Assembly: GCF_900232995.1 (NCBI RefSeq)
Contig: NZ_OCVX01000007.1
Coordinates: 62,001 to 126,000, forward strand
Reading direction: 5' to 3'
From: Mycobacterium simulans
GTDB taxonomy: Bacteria; Actinomycetota; Actinomycetes; Mycobacteriales; Mycobacteriaceae
DNA: 64,000 nt
The position numbers and the translations under genes are program-made. How positions within the stretch are numbered: position 1 is the stretch's first letter; the number at the start of each line of letters is the position of its first letter. The notes beneath the pieces are model-generated. The model was not told the DNA's origin, did no database searches, and was given only the letters and a program-made list of their open reading frames with translations. Of this stretch, positions 44,022-53,485 are shown piece after piece.

Positions 44022-44777
44022 TCAACTAGATAGGTGCCAGACCAGCGCGGCGGCCAGGGCACCCATCCCGTTCAGCGACCAATGCAACGCGATCGGTGCG
44101 ATCAGGCTGCCGCTGCGGCGGCGCAGCCAGCTGAACACGAGGCCTGCCGCGCCGGTGGCCAACACGGCTAGCGTCACCCCCGCCATCATCCCGAGGATTC
44201 CGCCGCCGAACAGCCGCGTGAAGCCCACATTGCCACTTGTCAGACCCAACGACGTGCTTACGTGCCACAGACCGAATAGCAGCGAGCCCGCCACAGCGAC
44301 ACCGCGAAATCCCCAGGCCCGGTTCAGCGCCCCGTGCAGCACACCGCGGAAGGCGAGTTCCTCGGGAATGACGGTTTGCAGCGGAATGATGACCATCGAG
44401 GCGATCAGCGCGCCGGAGATCGTCGCGTAGTGGTTGTTCAGGAACATCGGCCGGGTCATCGGGAGCAGCACACCGATCGAGATCACCGAGACGACGACGG
44501 CCACGGCCGCAAGCGCATATCCCAGGCCCGACTTCCAATGTTCCCGGCCCAGGCCGAGGTCGGCCCAGCCCAGGCCGTTGCACCGGACCAGGATCACCAG
44601 TCCGACGGCAGCGGCCGGGACGGTGGCAATACTCGCCCAAACGGTAGTGAAGTGCGCAATAAGGTTGGTCAGCACCAGCACCACGACGACGACGGCAACG
44701 TCGACCTGAATTCGGAAGCGATGCAGCGCCGACAGCTGCGACAGCAGCGGATGGGTGTCAGCGGTCGCGGCGTGCAT
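44022..44777 (-). CDS. CPBP-family intramembrane metalloprotease (Rv1863c-like)
   Basis: A 251-aa membrane protein with six to seven helices. The CPBP (Abi) motifs are IPEELAFRGVLHG (EExxxR), FGLWHVST and IALHWSLNGMG, all in the C-terminal half. Family members are related to CAAX prenyl protease 2 and often process membrane peptides. No target is known. ATG 44777; downstream of the MOSC gene on the same strand with a 35-bp gap. Confidence 0.87.
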   Translation of the reverse strand: MHAATADTHPLLSQLSALHRFRIQVDVAVVVVVLVLTNLIAHFTTVWASIATVPAAAVGLVILVRCNGLGWADLGLGREHWKSGLGYALAAVAVVVSVISIGVLLPMTRPMFLNNHYATISGALIASMVIIPLQTVIPEELAFRGVLHGALNRAWGFRGVAVAGSLLFGLWHVSTSLGLTSGNVGFTRLFGGGILGMMAGVTLAVLATGAAGLVFSWLRRRSGSLIAPIALHWSLNGMGALAAALVWHLSS

Positions 44778-44812
44778 CCCGCAAGTTTACCTGCGGGCGG
44801 ATCATCGGCCGC

Positions 44813-45505
44813 TCACTTCGACGGTTGACTCTCCTTCAACGCTAGCCGGCGACGTACGTCTGTCTTGATCTGTGCTGAGAGCGCGTCCGCTGCCAACAGC
44901 CGGGGGAGCAGCTCGGGTTCCGACATTCGGGCCCGAAAGACCAGACCGATGGTCACGTCATGATCGGGGCGGTACTCAACCGTGACGGCGTCGCAGGCGC
45001 GAACCTTTCCGGGCGAGATCACCCGCAAGTAGGCGCCGGGTTTGCCCGCCTGGGTGAAGGTCTTGATCCAGTGGTTCAGGTTCAGGAACGCGGCGAACGT
45101 CCGGCAAGGAATCCTGGGCGCGGAGACTTCGAGCACCAATCCGTCGGTGCCGACCCGCCAGCGCTCACCGATCCGCGCGTTGGTCACGTCGATGCCCAAA
45201 GTGGTCAGATTCTCGCCGAACATTCCGTTGGTGAGCGTGCGCTGCAATTGGGCTTCCCATGCGTCGAGATCTTCTCGCGCATACGCGTACACGGCCTGAT
45301 CGTCACCGCCGTGAACCTTCTGATTGCCGATCGTGTCGCCGACGAGTCCGCTGCCGAGACCACCGTGCATCGGCCCCGGGGCCCGCACCATCACCGCGTC
45401 GGTCGTGGCCACCTTGTCGATGCCGGTCAACGTCGACTGCGCGTGCGGATCAGGATTTGTTCGGCCGCGAGCCAAGTTGACCGATAACACCTTGGACACC
45501 CGCAC
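44813..45505 (-). CDS. MOSC-domain protein (YiiM-like, Rv1864c-like)
   Basis: A 230-aa protein with a MOSC (molybdenum cofactor sulfurase C-terminal) domain. The typical segments are KVHGGDDQAVYAYAREDLD, GMFGENLTTLGIDV and the conserved Cys in RIPCRTFAAF (Cys 134). MOSC proteins carry Moco and reduce N-hydroxylated compounds or transfer sulfur. Its presence about 4 kb from modABC may be coincidental. GTG 45505 starts MRVSKVLSVN. Confidence 0.87.
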   Translation of the reverse strand: MRVSKVLSVNLARGRTNPDPHAQSTLTGIDKVATTDAVMVRAPGPMHGGLGSGLVGDTIGNQKVHGGDDQAVYAYAREDLDAWEAQLQRTLTNGMFGENLTTLGIDVTNARIGERWRVGTDGLVLEVSAPRIPCRTFAAFLNLNHWIKTFTQAGKPGAYLRVISPGKVRACDAVTVEYRPDHDVTIGLVFRARMSEPELLPRLLAADALSAQIKTDVRRRLALKESQPSK

Positions 45506-45547
45506 AGGCTAGCGCGTTACGTGCACCGCCGCCGTCAGCCGCTCCCG

Positions 45548-47929
45548 TCATTGCGCTTCCCAGGCCCACCCGCTGATCTGGGGGTCGTCCTCGCCGTGTT
45601 CGCGTGTGTAGCGGCGCGCGGCGAGCCGGGCGTCGGCCATCCGCTGACGTAGCACCGCGGCTCGGCTCGCCAACCCCTCAACCCGGTCGATGACATCCAT
45701 GACCAGGTGGAACCGGTCGAGATCGTTGAGCATCACCATGTCGAAAGGCGTGGTTGTGGTGCCGCGCTCCTTGAATCCGCGCACATGGATCTGCGAGTGA
45801 TTAGTGCGGCGGTAGGTCAGTCGGTGGATCAGCCACGGATAGCCGTGGTAGGCGAAGATGATCGGCTTGTCGCGAGTGAACAACGCGTCAAATTCCCCGT
45901 CCGGCAACCCATGCGGGTGCTCGGAGTCCGGCTGCAAGCGCATGATGTCGACGACGTTGACCAGGCGCACCGCGAGGTCGGGCAGTTCGCGGCGCAGGAT
46001 GTGGGCGGCGGCCAACGTCTCCTGTGTGGGGATGTCACCCGCGCAGGCGAGCACCACGTCCGGCTCGCCGGTCGCCGTGCTCGCCCACTGCCAGATCCCC
46101 AGCCCGCGGGTGCAGTGGGTAATCGCCTCATCGATCGAAAGGTAGGCAAGCGCCGGTTGTTTGCCGGCGACGATGACGTTGATGTAGTCGCGGCTGCGCA
46201 GGCAGTGGTCTGCTACCGACAGCAGCGTATTGCCGTCCGGCGGCAGGTAGACGCGCACCACCTCGGCGCGCTTGTTCGCCACCAGGTCGATGAATCCGGG
46301 ATCCTGATGCGACGCGCCATTGTGGTCCTGGCGCCACACATGTGAGGTCAGCAGATAGTTCAGCGAAGCGATCGGACGCCTCCACGGCAGTTCGCGGCTG
46401 GTAGACAACCATTTCGCGTGTTGGTTAAACATCGAGTCGACGATGTGCACGAAGGCCTCGTAGCAGTTGAACAGGCCGTGGCGACCGGTCAGCAGATAGC
46501 CTTCCAGCCAGCCCTGGCACAGATGCTCGGACAGCACTTCCATCACACGACCATCGGCGGCCAGGTGTTCGTCGTCGGGCAGGGTTTGCGATAACCAGAC
46601 CTTGTCAGTCGACTCCAAAACCGCGCCCAGGCGGTTGGAGGCGGTTTCGTCGGGCCCCATGAGACGGAAGCGGTCGAGATTGCGTGTGATCACATCGCGC
46701 AGGAACGTTCCCAACACGCGCGTGGCCTCGTGCGTCGCGACTGCGGGTTCCGCGACCGGCACCGCGTAGTCGCGGAAGTCCGGGAGGTCCAAGTCGTGCA
46801 ACAGCACCCCGCCGTTGGCGTGCGGGTTGGCGCTCATCCTGCGATCACCTTTAGGCGCGGCGGCCTTCAGCTCCGGGCGCAGCGCGCCACGCTCGTCGAA
46901 CAACTCCCCAGGACGGTAGCTGCGCAGCCATTCTTCAAGCTGGGCACGGTGCGCGGGGTTGTCGTGCGTCCCCGCAAGCGGAACCTGGTGTGATCGCCAG
47001 GTGCCCTCCACGCGCTCGCCGTCGACCACTTTCGGCCCGGTCCAGCCTTTGGGGGTGCGCAGCACGACCATCGGCCACACCGGCCGCTCGGTCTGCTCGC
47101 CGTTGCGCGCGGCCCGCTGAATTGATGCGATGTCGTCGAACGCGTCATCAAGGGCGGCGGCCAGCTGCTGGTGTGCGATCGCCGGCTCTTCACCAGTCAC
47201 CGTGATCGGCCGATAACCATGGCCGCGCAACAGCGATTCGAGCTCGGCGTGCGGGATCCGCGCCAACACGGTCGGATTGGCGATCTTGTAGCCGTTGAGG
47301 TGCAGAATCGGCAGGACCGCACCGTCGACGGCTGGGTTGAGGAATTTGTTGGAGTGCCAGCTGGCCGCAAGGGGCCCGGTCTCGGCTTCACCGTCCCCGA
47401 TGACACAGGCAACCACCAGATCCGGGTTATCGAAAGCCGCACCAAAGGCATGCACCAGCGCGTACCCCAGTTCACCGCCTTCATGGATCGACCCCGGAGT
47501 CTGGGCGGCGACGTGGCTGGGTACGCCGCCGGGGAAGGAGAACTGCCGGAACAGCTTGCGCAGACCTTCGGCATTTTCTTCGATGCCGGTGTACACCTCG
47601 CTGTAGGTGCCCTCGAGGTAGGCGTTGGCGACAAGTCCCGGGCCGCCGTGCCCGGGCCCGGTGACGTAGATGACGTTGGCGTTGCGGTTGCGGATGATCC
47701 GGTTGAGGTGGACGTAGATCAGGTTGAGCCCCGGCGTGGTGCCCCAGTGGCCCAAGAGCCGGGGTTTGACGTGTTCGGCGGCCAGCGGTTCGGTCAGCAG
47801 CGGGTTGTCCAGCAGGTAAATCTGCCCGACCGACAGGTAGTTGGCGGCACGCCAGTAGGCGTCGATGAGAGCAAGTTCGCTATCGGACAGGGTTGCGGGC
47901 GCAGTTCTTGTTGCGGTCTGTGTGCTCAT
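45548..47929 (-). CDS. xfp: Xylulose-5-phosphate/fructose-6-phosphate phosphoketolase
   Basis: A 793-aa TPP-dependent phosphoketolase that cleaves xylulose 5-P (or fructose 6-P) with phosphate to acetyl-phosphate and glyceraldehyde 3-P (erythrose 4-P). Motifs are VTGPGHGGPGLVAN, SFPGGVPSHVA, IHEGGELGYAL and the TPP/Mg site GDGEAETGPLAASWHSNKF. Length is standard. ATG 47929 (MSTQTATRTA) lies 10 bp after the SDR stop, so the two form an operon. H37Rv, as I recall, has no phosphoketolase here; Rv1864c and Rv1865c are adjacent. Acetyl-phosphate would need acetate kinase or phosphotransacetylase elsewhere to be used. Confidence 0.94.
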   Translation of the reverse strand: MSTQTATRTAPATLSDSELALIDAYWRAANYLSVGQIYLLDNPLLTEPLAAEHVKPRLLGHWGTTPGLNLIYVHLNRIIRNRNANVIYVTGPGHGGPGLVANAYLEGTYSEVYTGIEENAEGLRKLFRQFSFPGGVPSHVAAQTPGSIHEGGELGYALVHAFGAAFDNPDLVVACVIGDGEAETGPLAASWHSNKFLNPAVDGAVLPILHLNGYKIANPTVLARIPHAELESLLRGHGYRPITVTGEEPAIAHQQLAAALDDAFDDIASIQRAARNGEQTERPVWPMVVLRTPKGWTGPKVVDGERVEGTWRSHQVPLAGTHDNPAHRAQLEEWLRSYRPGELFDERGALRPELKAAAPKGDRRMSANPHANGGVLLHDLDLPDFRDYAVPVAEPAVATHEATRVLGTFLRDVITRNLDRFRLMGPDETASNRLGAVLESTDKVWLSQTLPDDEHLAADGRVMEVLSEHLCQGWLEGYLLTGRHGLFNCYEAFVHIVDSMFNQHAKWLSTSRELPWRRPIASLNYLLTSHVWRQDHNGASHQDPGFIDLVANKRAEVVRVYLPPDGNTLLSVADHCLRSRDYINVIVAGKQPALAYLSIDEAITHCTRGLGIWQWASTATGEPDVVLACAGDIPTQETLAAAHILRRELPDLAVRLVNVVDIMRLQPDSEHPHGLPDGEFDALFTRDKPIIFAYHGYPWLIHRLTYRRTNHSQIHVRGFKERGTTTTPFDMVMLNDLDRFHLVMDVIDRVEGLASRAAVLRQRMADARLAARRYTREHGEDDPQISGWAWEAQ

Positions 47930-47939
47930 TTGGGTGGCG

Positions 47940-48791
47940 CTACTCCTCTTCACCGCGAGCCCGCGCCTCATAGGCCCGGCGCTTAGCGACATCGACGTCA
48001 TCGGTGAAAACGTGTTCGCCGCCGAGTATCCGGTTCAGACCCTCGGCAAACGCGCGGGGCATGAACTTCTGGGATACGACCATCGCACCAGCCGCTTTGG
48101 TGACCCGTACCCGAGGCTTGGGGCGAACGATGAGCCCGACGATCGCGTCAGCAATGTCGGAGGGGTCGGCATTCTTAAATCCCTTGGCTCCCGCGGTGCC
48201 AGCGGTGAGTTCGGTGTTGACGAAGGTTGGCAACACCGCTGAGAACATCACGCCCGCCGAGCGGTACTCGAGTCTGGCCGAGTCGGTGAACGCGAGCACC
48301 GCGTGCTTGCTGGCGCAGTAGGTCGCCAGCCCGACGATGTGGAGTTCGCCAGCAAGCGAGGCGACGTTGATGACGTGTCCGGATCCGCGAGGAACCATGC
48401 GCTGCGCCGCCAGCTTGCTGCCCAGGATGACGCCATAGACGTTGATGTCCAGGATGCGTCGGGTGACCGCGTCCGGCTCGTCGACAATCCGGCCGACGGG
48501 CATGATCCCAGCGTTGTTGACCAGCACGTCGATCGGGCCAAGTTGGCGCTCGACCTGGTCGAGGAATTCCGAAAACGAATTTCGGTCAGTGACATCGAGT
48601 TTGCCGTACACCTCGAGGCCGAGGTCGGCGCCCGACTCCTTCACCGTCGCCTCGTCGATGTCGCCGATCGCTACCTTGGCACCCAGTTTGTGCAGCGCGG
48701 TCGCCGTGGCCAGTCCGATTCCCCGTGCGCCGCCGGTGATCACAATTACTTTGTCCCGAACCTTGAGACCAATGGATGCCGTGTCTGCCAT
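47940..48791 (-). CDS. Short-chain dehydrogenase/reductase (Rv1865c-like)
   Basis: A 283-aa classical SDR: cofactor site TGGARGIGLATA, NNAG at about residue 90, catalytic serine in VASLAGE, and YCASK with the Tyr/Lys pair. GDIDEATV after the first strand suggests NAD(H) preference. ATG 48791 (MADTASIGLK) is chosen; upstream frame is open but Cys-rich and unconserved. First gene of the operon with the phosphoketolase. Substrate unknown. Confidence 0.9.
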   Translation of the reverse strand: MADTASIGLKVRDKVIVITGGARGIGLATATALHKLGAKVAIGDIDEATVKESGADLGLEVYGKLDVTDRNSFSEFLDQVERQLGPIDVLVNNAGIMPVGRIVDEPDAVTRRILDINVYGVILGSKLAAQRMVPRGSGHVINVASLAGELHIVGLATYCASKHAVLAFTDSARLEYRSAGVMFSAVLPTFVNTELTAGTAGAKGFKNADPSDIADAIVGLIVRPKPRVRVTKAAGAMVVSQKFMPRAFAEGLNRILGGEHVFTDDVDVAKRRAYEARARGEEE

Positions 48792-48850
48792 GCAGCAAGC
48801 ACAGCATTCGACGTCACGGCCGCGCAATCTCGGCGGTCGATACTGCATAG

Positions 48851-49357
48851 GTGACTCTGGTGCGATGGGCCGTTCCGGAAGACGCGCTCGACGTGGCCCG
48901 AGTGCACGTCCGATCGTGGCAGTCGGCCTACCGAGGGCTTATTGCTCAGGACTACCTCGACAGCCTGAACCCTGAAATCTGGGCCCGCCGATACACCTTT
49001 GGACGCAGGGGGATTCACATACCATCCACCATGGTCGCGGTCGATGGTGCTGCGATCTGCGGCCTGGCTACCACGGGCCTGTCTCGGGACGAAGACTTGC
49101 CGAATTTCGGTGAGCTGATGGCCCTCTACGTCGATCCCGGATACATGCATTCCGGAGTTGGGCGTTTGCTGATCACCGCCGCGCGGAAGCAGCTGGGGAG
49201 GGTCGTCGTGAAGGCGTCGCTATGGGTGCTCGACAGAAATGTCCGGGCTCGGCGGTTCTACGAGCGCGACGGGTGGTGGTTCGACGGGACACGCCGGACC
49301 GCGACGTACGGCAGCGTGCCACTGGAAGAAGTGCGCTATCGACGCGCGCCCGTCTAG
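48851..49357 (+). CDS. GNAT-family N-acetyltransferase
   Basis: A 168-aa GCN5-related acetyltransferase. Signature areas: VARVHVRSWQSAYRGL at the N-terminus, acetyl-CoA site GELMALYVDPGYMHSGVGRLLI (V-x-P-x-x-x-x-x-G-x-G), and LWVLDRNVRARRFYERDGW near the C-terminus. Substrate unknown, possibly an amine or aminoglycoside-like small molecule. GTG 48851 diverges from the SDR gene with 59 bp between starts. I do not recall an orthologue at this place in H37Rv. Confidence 0.86.
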   Translation: MTLVRWAVPEDALDVARVHVRSWQSAYRGLIAQDYLDSLNPEIWARRYTFGRRGIHIPSTMVAVDGAAICGLATTGLSRDEDLPNFGELMALYVDPGYMHSGVGRLLITAARKQLGRVVVKASLWVLDRNVRARRFYERDGWWFDGTRRTATYGSVPLEEVRYRRAPV

Positions 49358-49495
49358 TCACGGCGGAATCCGGCCACAGCACCCGCGGGTGGTTCACACC
49401 CAACACGAATCCCCTTTTGGGAGACGTGCCGTTGTGCCCGCATCCAGGCGACAAACGGGGTGTTGCTGACTCTGACGAGCTCGCAGACGGCTCAA

Positions 49496-50782
49496 TCAGC
49501 GGTCCGAGGGGACCTCCGCCAGCACGCTGTTGTGGTGAGGCTCGGTGGGAACCTGCACGGGGTCGCTGGCTTTATACCCGCGCCACCGTAGCGCTTCTAG
49601 CGCGACGCCAACACGGACCGTGGTGTATTCAAGGGGACGGGGAAGAAGTCGTTCGGCGGTGGCGAGGCGATGCAACAGGGTATTGCGGTGGATGTAGAGA
49701 GCCTTGGCGGTCCGGGACGTGTTGCACTGCTCATTGATGTAGGTCAACACCGTTGCGTGCAGTGTTGGGCCGGCCGACTCGAACTCTCCAAGGGTGTGCT
49801 TGATGAAGTTGCCGGCGGCGGGGTTTTGCGTGAGCAGCGCAACCATCTCAACGTCGTCGAAGCAGGCAATCCGTTGCGGTGACTTCAGTCGAGCCAGCAT
49901 GCGTTGCGTGGTGAGTGCGTCGTTGTGGCTGCTCCGGAAGCCGTCGATGCCTTCGGCCACGCTGCCGATTGCGATGCGCGTGTGCGGCGCGAGATCGAGT
50001 GCCTGGTGAACCCTGCCTAGGTCGTACGTGACGATGTCTCCCAGCCATACCCAACGAGTCGCACTGCTGGCGAACACTGTTAGCGATTGCGGGCTTTCCA
50101 TGGCTTGGCCGAGCGCGTCCGCGGCTTCGTCAACACCGTGGTGGTTGCTGTCGGGGTCGTCGGACCAGATGATGGCGGCAATGTGGGATCGGTTCAGCGA
50201 ATAACCCAATTGGACTTCGGCCCGGTCAAGGTCGTCGGTTGCGCCGTCGAGGATGAGCTCGACGAACTTACGACGTTCGGCGCGTAGGTCGCGGGTCAGC
50301 GCGTCGTGTTCTTTCTCCATCCGCGCGGTGAGCCTGGCAAGCGTGGCGTCCACATATTCGTTGGCAGTCAGGAAGGGTGCGTCGATCAGGTCGCGCAATT
50401 CGTGAGGGTCAGAAGTGAGTCCGAACGCGATTTCCGTCCAGCGCCGTAAGGCCACATTGTGTCCGATCCGGTAGATCTCAAGCGCCAGCGTATCGAGACC
50501 GCGCCGCACCAGTTCGCGCGCCATGTGCAGCTGTTCGTCGCCGAGGTGCGGTGGCACCGGGGCGCCGGGGTCACGCAAGTGGGCCGAGGCGAAGTGGACC
50601 AGGTTAGCGCGGTTGCTGCGGCTGACGACTGCGGCTAGCTCAGGGTCATCGGCGATAGACGGGTGGGCGGCTAGCGTGGCGCGGTCCAGGTCTTCGAGCC
50701 ATTCCGGACTGGGATTGAGGGCTATCCACGAACCCTCGCGAATCAGATCGCGAACTCGCGGTGAGAACTTGCGCCGACTCAC
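49496..50782 (-). CDS. PucR/CdaR-family transcriptional regulator
   Basis: A 428-aa regulator. The C-terminal helix-turn-helix of the PucR type is clear (YINEQCNTSRTAKALYIHRN, TLLHRLATAERLL), preceded by a GGDEF-like/CdaR central region (TRIAIGSVAEGIDGFRSSHND). The N-terminal 150 residues have a RsbRD/sensor-like helical domain. Purine or carbohydrate catabolism control is typical. GTG 50782 (VSRRKFSPRV) chosen from conserved start; an in-frame open region extends to 50920. It is divergent from the CoA-transferase gene, with about 200 bp of shared promoter region, and may regulate it. Confidence 0.85.
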   Translation of the reverse strand: MSRRKFSPRVRDLIREGSWIALNPSPEWLEDLDRATLAAHPSIADDPELAAVVSRSNRANLVHFASAHLRDPGAPVPPHLGDEQLHMARELVRRGLDTLALEIYRIGHNVALRRWTEIAFGLTSDPHELRDLIDAPFLTANEYVDATLARLTARMEKEHDALTRDLRAERRKFVELILDGATDDLDRAEVQLGYSLNRSHIAAIIWSDDPDSNHHGVDEAADALGQAMESPQSLTVFASSATRWVWLGDIVTYDLGRVHQALDLAPHTRIAIGSVAEGIDGFRSSHNDALTTQRMLARLKSPQRIACFDDVEMVALLTQNPAAGNFIKHTLGEFESAGPTLHATVLTYINEQCNTSRTAKALYIHRNTLLHRLATAERLLPRPLEYTTVRVGVALEALRWRGYKASDPVQVPTEPHHNSVLAEVPSDR

Positions 50783-50985
50783 ACGGCGATCGTAGAGCAG
50801 CTGTGCATCTTTTACAGCGAGTCGGGATACCGAGACGGATATTGCTGGGCGTTGGGCATATAGGTTTTGGTGCCGGAGTTGGCGGTGGTGGCGGCGGACT
50901 CGCCGGGCCGATGGGCGCACCCGGGCCGAATGACCCGGTGCGTTCGGCTCGATGTTGAGCCCGGCGGGGCGGCTACGGTAAGCAG

Positions 50986-53467
50986 ATGGCCGACAGGCTG
51001 CTTGCTGGGGTACGCGTTCTCGACTTGGCCGGTGCCGAGGCCGACGCGGTGACCCGTCTGCTCGCCGACCTGGGTGCAGACGTTCTCAAGGTGGAGCCTC
51101 CCGGCGGTAGCGCGACGCGCCGGATGCTGCCCACGTTGGCCGGTGCGGGGATCGCGTTCGCCGTGCACAACGCGAACAAGCGCAGCGCGGTGCTGGACCC
51201 TCTCAGCGAAGACGACCGCCGCCAGCTCCTCGATCTGGCCGCAACAGCCGACATCGTCGTCGACAGCGGCCTTCCAGGACAGGCCGCCGAGTACGGGACG
51301 TCATGTGCCGAACTCGCCGATCGGTATGACACGCTCGTGGCGCTGTCGATCACCGACTTCGGGGCCGCGGGTCCGCGATCGTCCTGGCGGGCAACCGATC
51401 CCGTGTTGTACGCAATGTCAGGTTCGCTGTCACGGTCGGGTCCCACCACGGGCACGCCGGTGTTGCCGCCGGAAGGAATCGCTTCGGCAACCGCCGCCGT
51501 GCAGGCCGCGTGGGCCGTGCTGGTCGCCTACTACAACAGATTACGTTGCGGGACAGGTGATTACATCGACTTCGCACGCTTCGACGCCGTTGTGATGGCG
51601 CTTGATCCGGCATTCGGCGCGCACGGACAGGTCGCCGCCGGCATCCGCAGCAGTGATCGGTGGCGAGGCCGCCCCAAGAACCAGGACGCCTACCCGATCT
51701 ATCCCTGCAAAGACGGCTTCGTCCGGTTATGTGTGATGGCGCCGCGGCAATGGCACGGCCTGCGCCGCTGGTTGGGGGAGCCAACCGACTATCAAGACCC
51801 CAAGTACGACGTCATCGGCGCGCGTTTCGCCGCATGGCAGCAAATCAGCGTGCTGGTCGGCCTCATTTGCCGAAAAGACCATGAAGGAGCTGGTCGCCGC
51901 GGGACAGGCGCACGGGGTGCCGATCGCTGCGGTGCTGACGCCGTCGCGAATCCTGGCCTCCGAACACTTCCAGGCGGTGGGCGCCATCACCGACGCCGAA
52001 CTCGTCCCCGGCCTGCATACCCGCGTGCCGACCGGATATTTCGTCGTCGACGAGCGGCGCTGCGGTTTCCGCACCCCCGCCCCGACGCCCGGACAGGACG
52101 GACCGCGCTGGCTGGCCGCCCCAGCACCGACACCGGCGCCGTCCGGTCGGGTGGGCGGATATCCGCTTCAGGGGCTGCGAATTCTGGATCTCGGGATCAT
52201 CGTCGCCGGCGGCGAGCTGAGCCGGCTGTTCGGCGACCTGGGCGCCGAAGTCATCAAGGTCGAAAGCGCTGAGTATCCCGATGGACTGCGGCAAGCGCGC
52301 ACCGGCGACGCGATGAGTGAGTCATTCGCCTGGACGCACCGCAATCACCTGGCCCTTGGCCTGAACCTGCGCGACACCGAGGGCAAGGCGATCTTCGCCC
52401 GGCTGGTCGCCGAGGCTGACGCGGTCTTCGCCAATTTCAAACCGGGAACCCTTACCTCCCTTGGGTTTTCTTACGAGGCACTGCATGCGCTCAACCCGCG
52501 GATCGTGCTCGCCGGCAGCAGCGCGTTCGGTAATAGGGGGCCGTGGAGCACCCGGATGGGCTACGGACCGCTGGTCCGCGCCGCCACCGGTGTCACCCGG
52601 CTTTGGACCTCCGAAGAGGCGAGCACTGACGCCTCGAAGCATGCCTTTTTCGACGCGACGACGATCTTCCCCGACCATGTTGTTGGGCGCGTCGGCGCTG
52701 TGCTTGCGCTGGCAGCGCTGATCCACCGCGATCGAACCGGCGATGGAGCCCACGTTCATATCTCGCAGGCTGAAGTCGTCGTGAATCAACTGGACACGCT
52801 GTTCGTTACCGAGGCCGCCCGGGCGGCCGGCGTAGCCAAGATCCGCAACGACGCCAGCGTGCACGCGGCCTACCCATGCGCCGGCGACGACGAATGGTGC
52901 GTCATCTCAATCCGTTCCGATAACGAATGGCGTTGTGCTACATCCGTTTTCGGCCAGTCTGAACTGGCGGACGACCCGCGCTTCGCGACAGGAGAGTCAC
53001 GCATCGCACACCGGGCGGAGTTGGTGACACTGGTGTCGGCATGGACCAGCACTCGCAGCCCAGTGCAGGTGGCCGAAGCATTGCAGTCGGCTGGGGTTCC
53101 GGCCGGCCCGATGAACCGCCCGCCAGACATCCTCGAGGATCCGCAGTTGATCGAGCGGAAACTGCTGGCCGATATGGTTCATCCCCTCATCACCCGTCCA
53201 CTACCAGCGGAGACGGGGCCGGCGCCGTTTCGCCAAATCCCGCCGGCGCCGCAACGCCCGGCGCCGCAGCCGGGTCAGGACACTTGGGAGATCTGCCGGC
53301 GGTTGCTAGGCATGAGCCCGAAGGAGACCGCGCGCTTGATCGCTCGCGGCGCGCTGTTCGGGCCGACCGGCACCTCCGAGAGTCGCGCTAGAGTGACGTT
53401 CGGTGGCGACCGCAACACCAGCGTGACGCTCGGCCCCACGGCCGCCGGTAATCGACCCGATTCATAG
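50986..53467 (+). pseudogene. Double CoA-transferase family III (CaiB-like) gene with +1 frameshift
   Basis: Two type III CoA-transferase domains are fused in one gene (Rv1866 position). The N-terminal domain is read from ATG 50986 in one frame (MADRLLAGVRVLDLAGAEADAV, DLGADVLKVEPPG) and the C-terminal domain in the next frame from about 51860 to 53467 (LQGLRILDLGIIVAGGELSRL, DLGAEVIKVE). The break is at 51858-51862: after ISVLV the sequence gtcggcctca needs one base fewer to continue into ASFAEKTMKEL. The first frame then runs on to 52272 with unrelated sequence. The CaiB reaction moves CoA between acyl groups. Start of the C-terminal part as a separate protein at 51881 is possible. Either a sequencing error or a real mutation. 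Confidence 0.85.
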
Positions 53468-53485
53468 TCACGCTAAGTTAAAGCC

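Noticed and set aside
49222..49737. Open frame overlapping the GNAT end and PucR 3' end
   Set aside because: Overlaps two real genes with no recognisable product.
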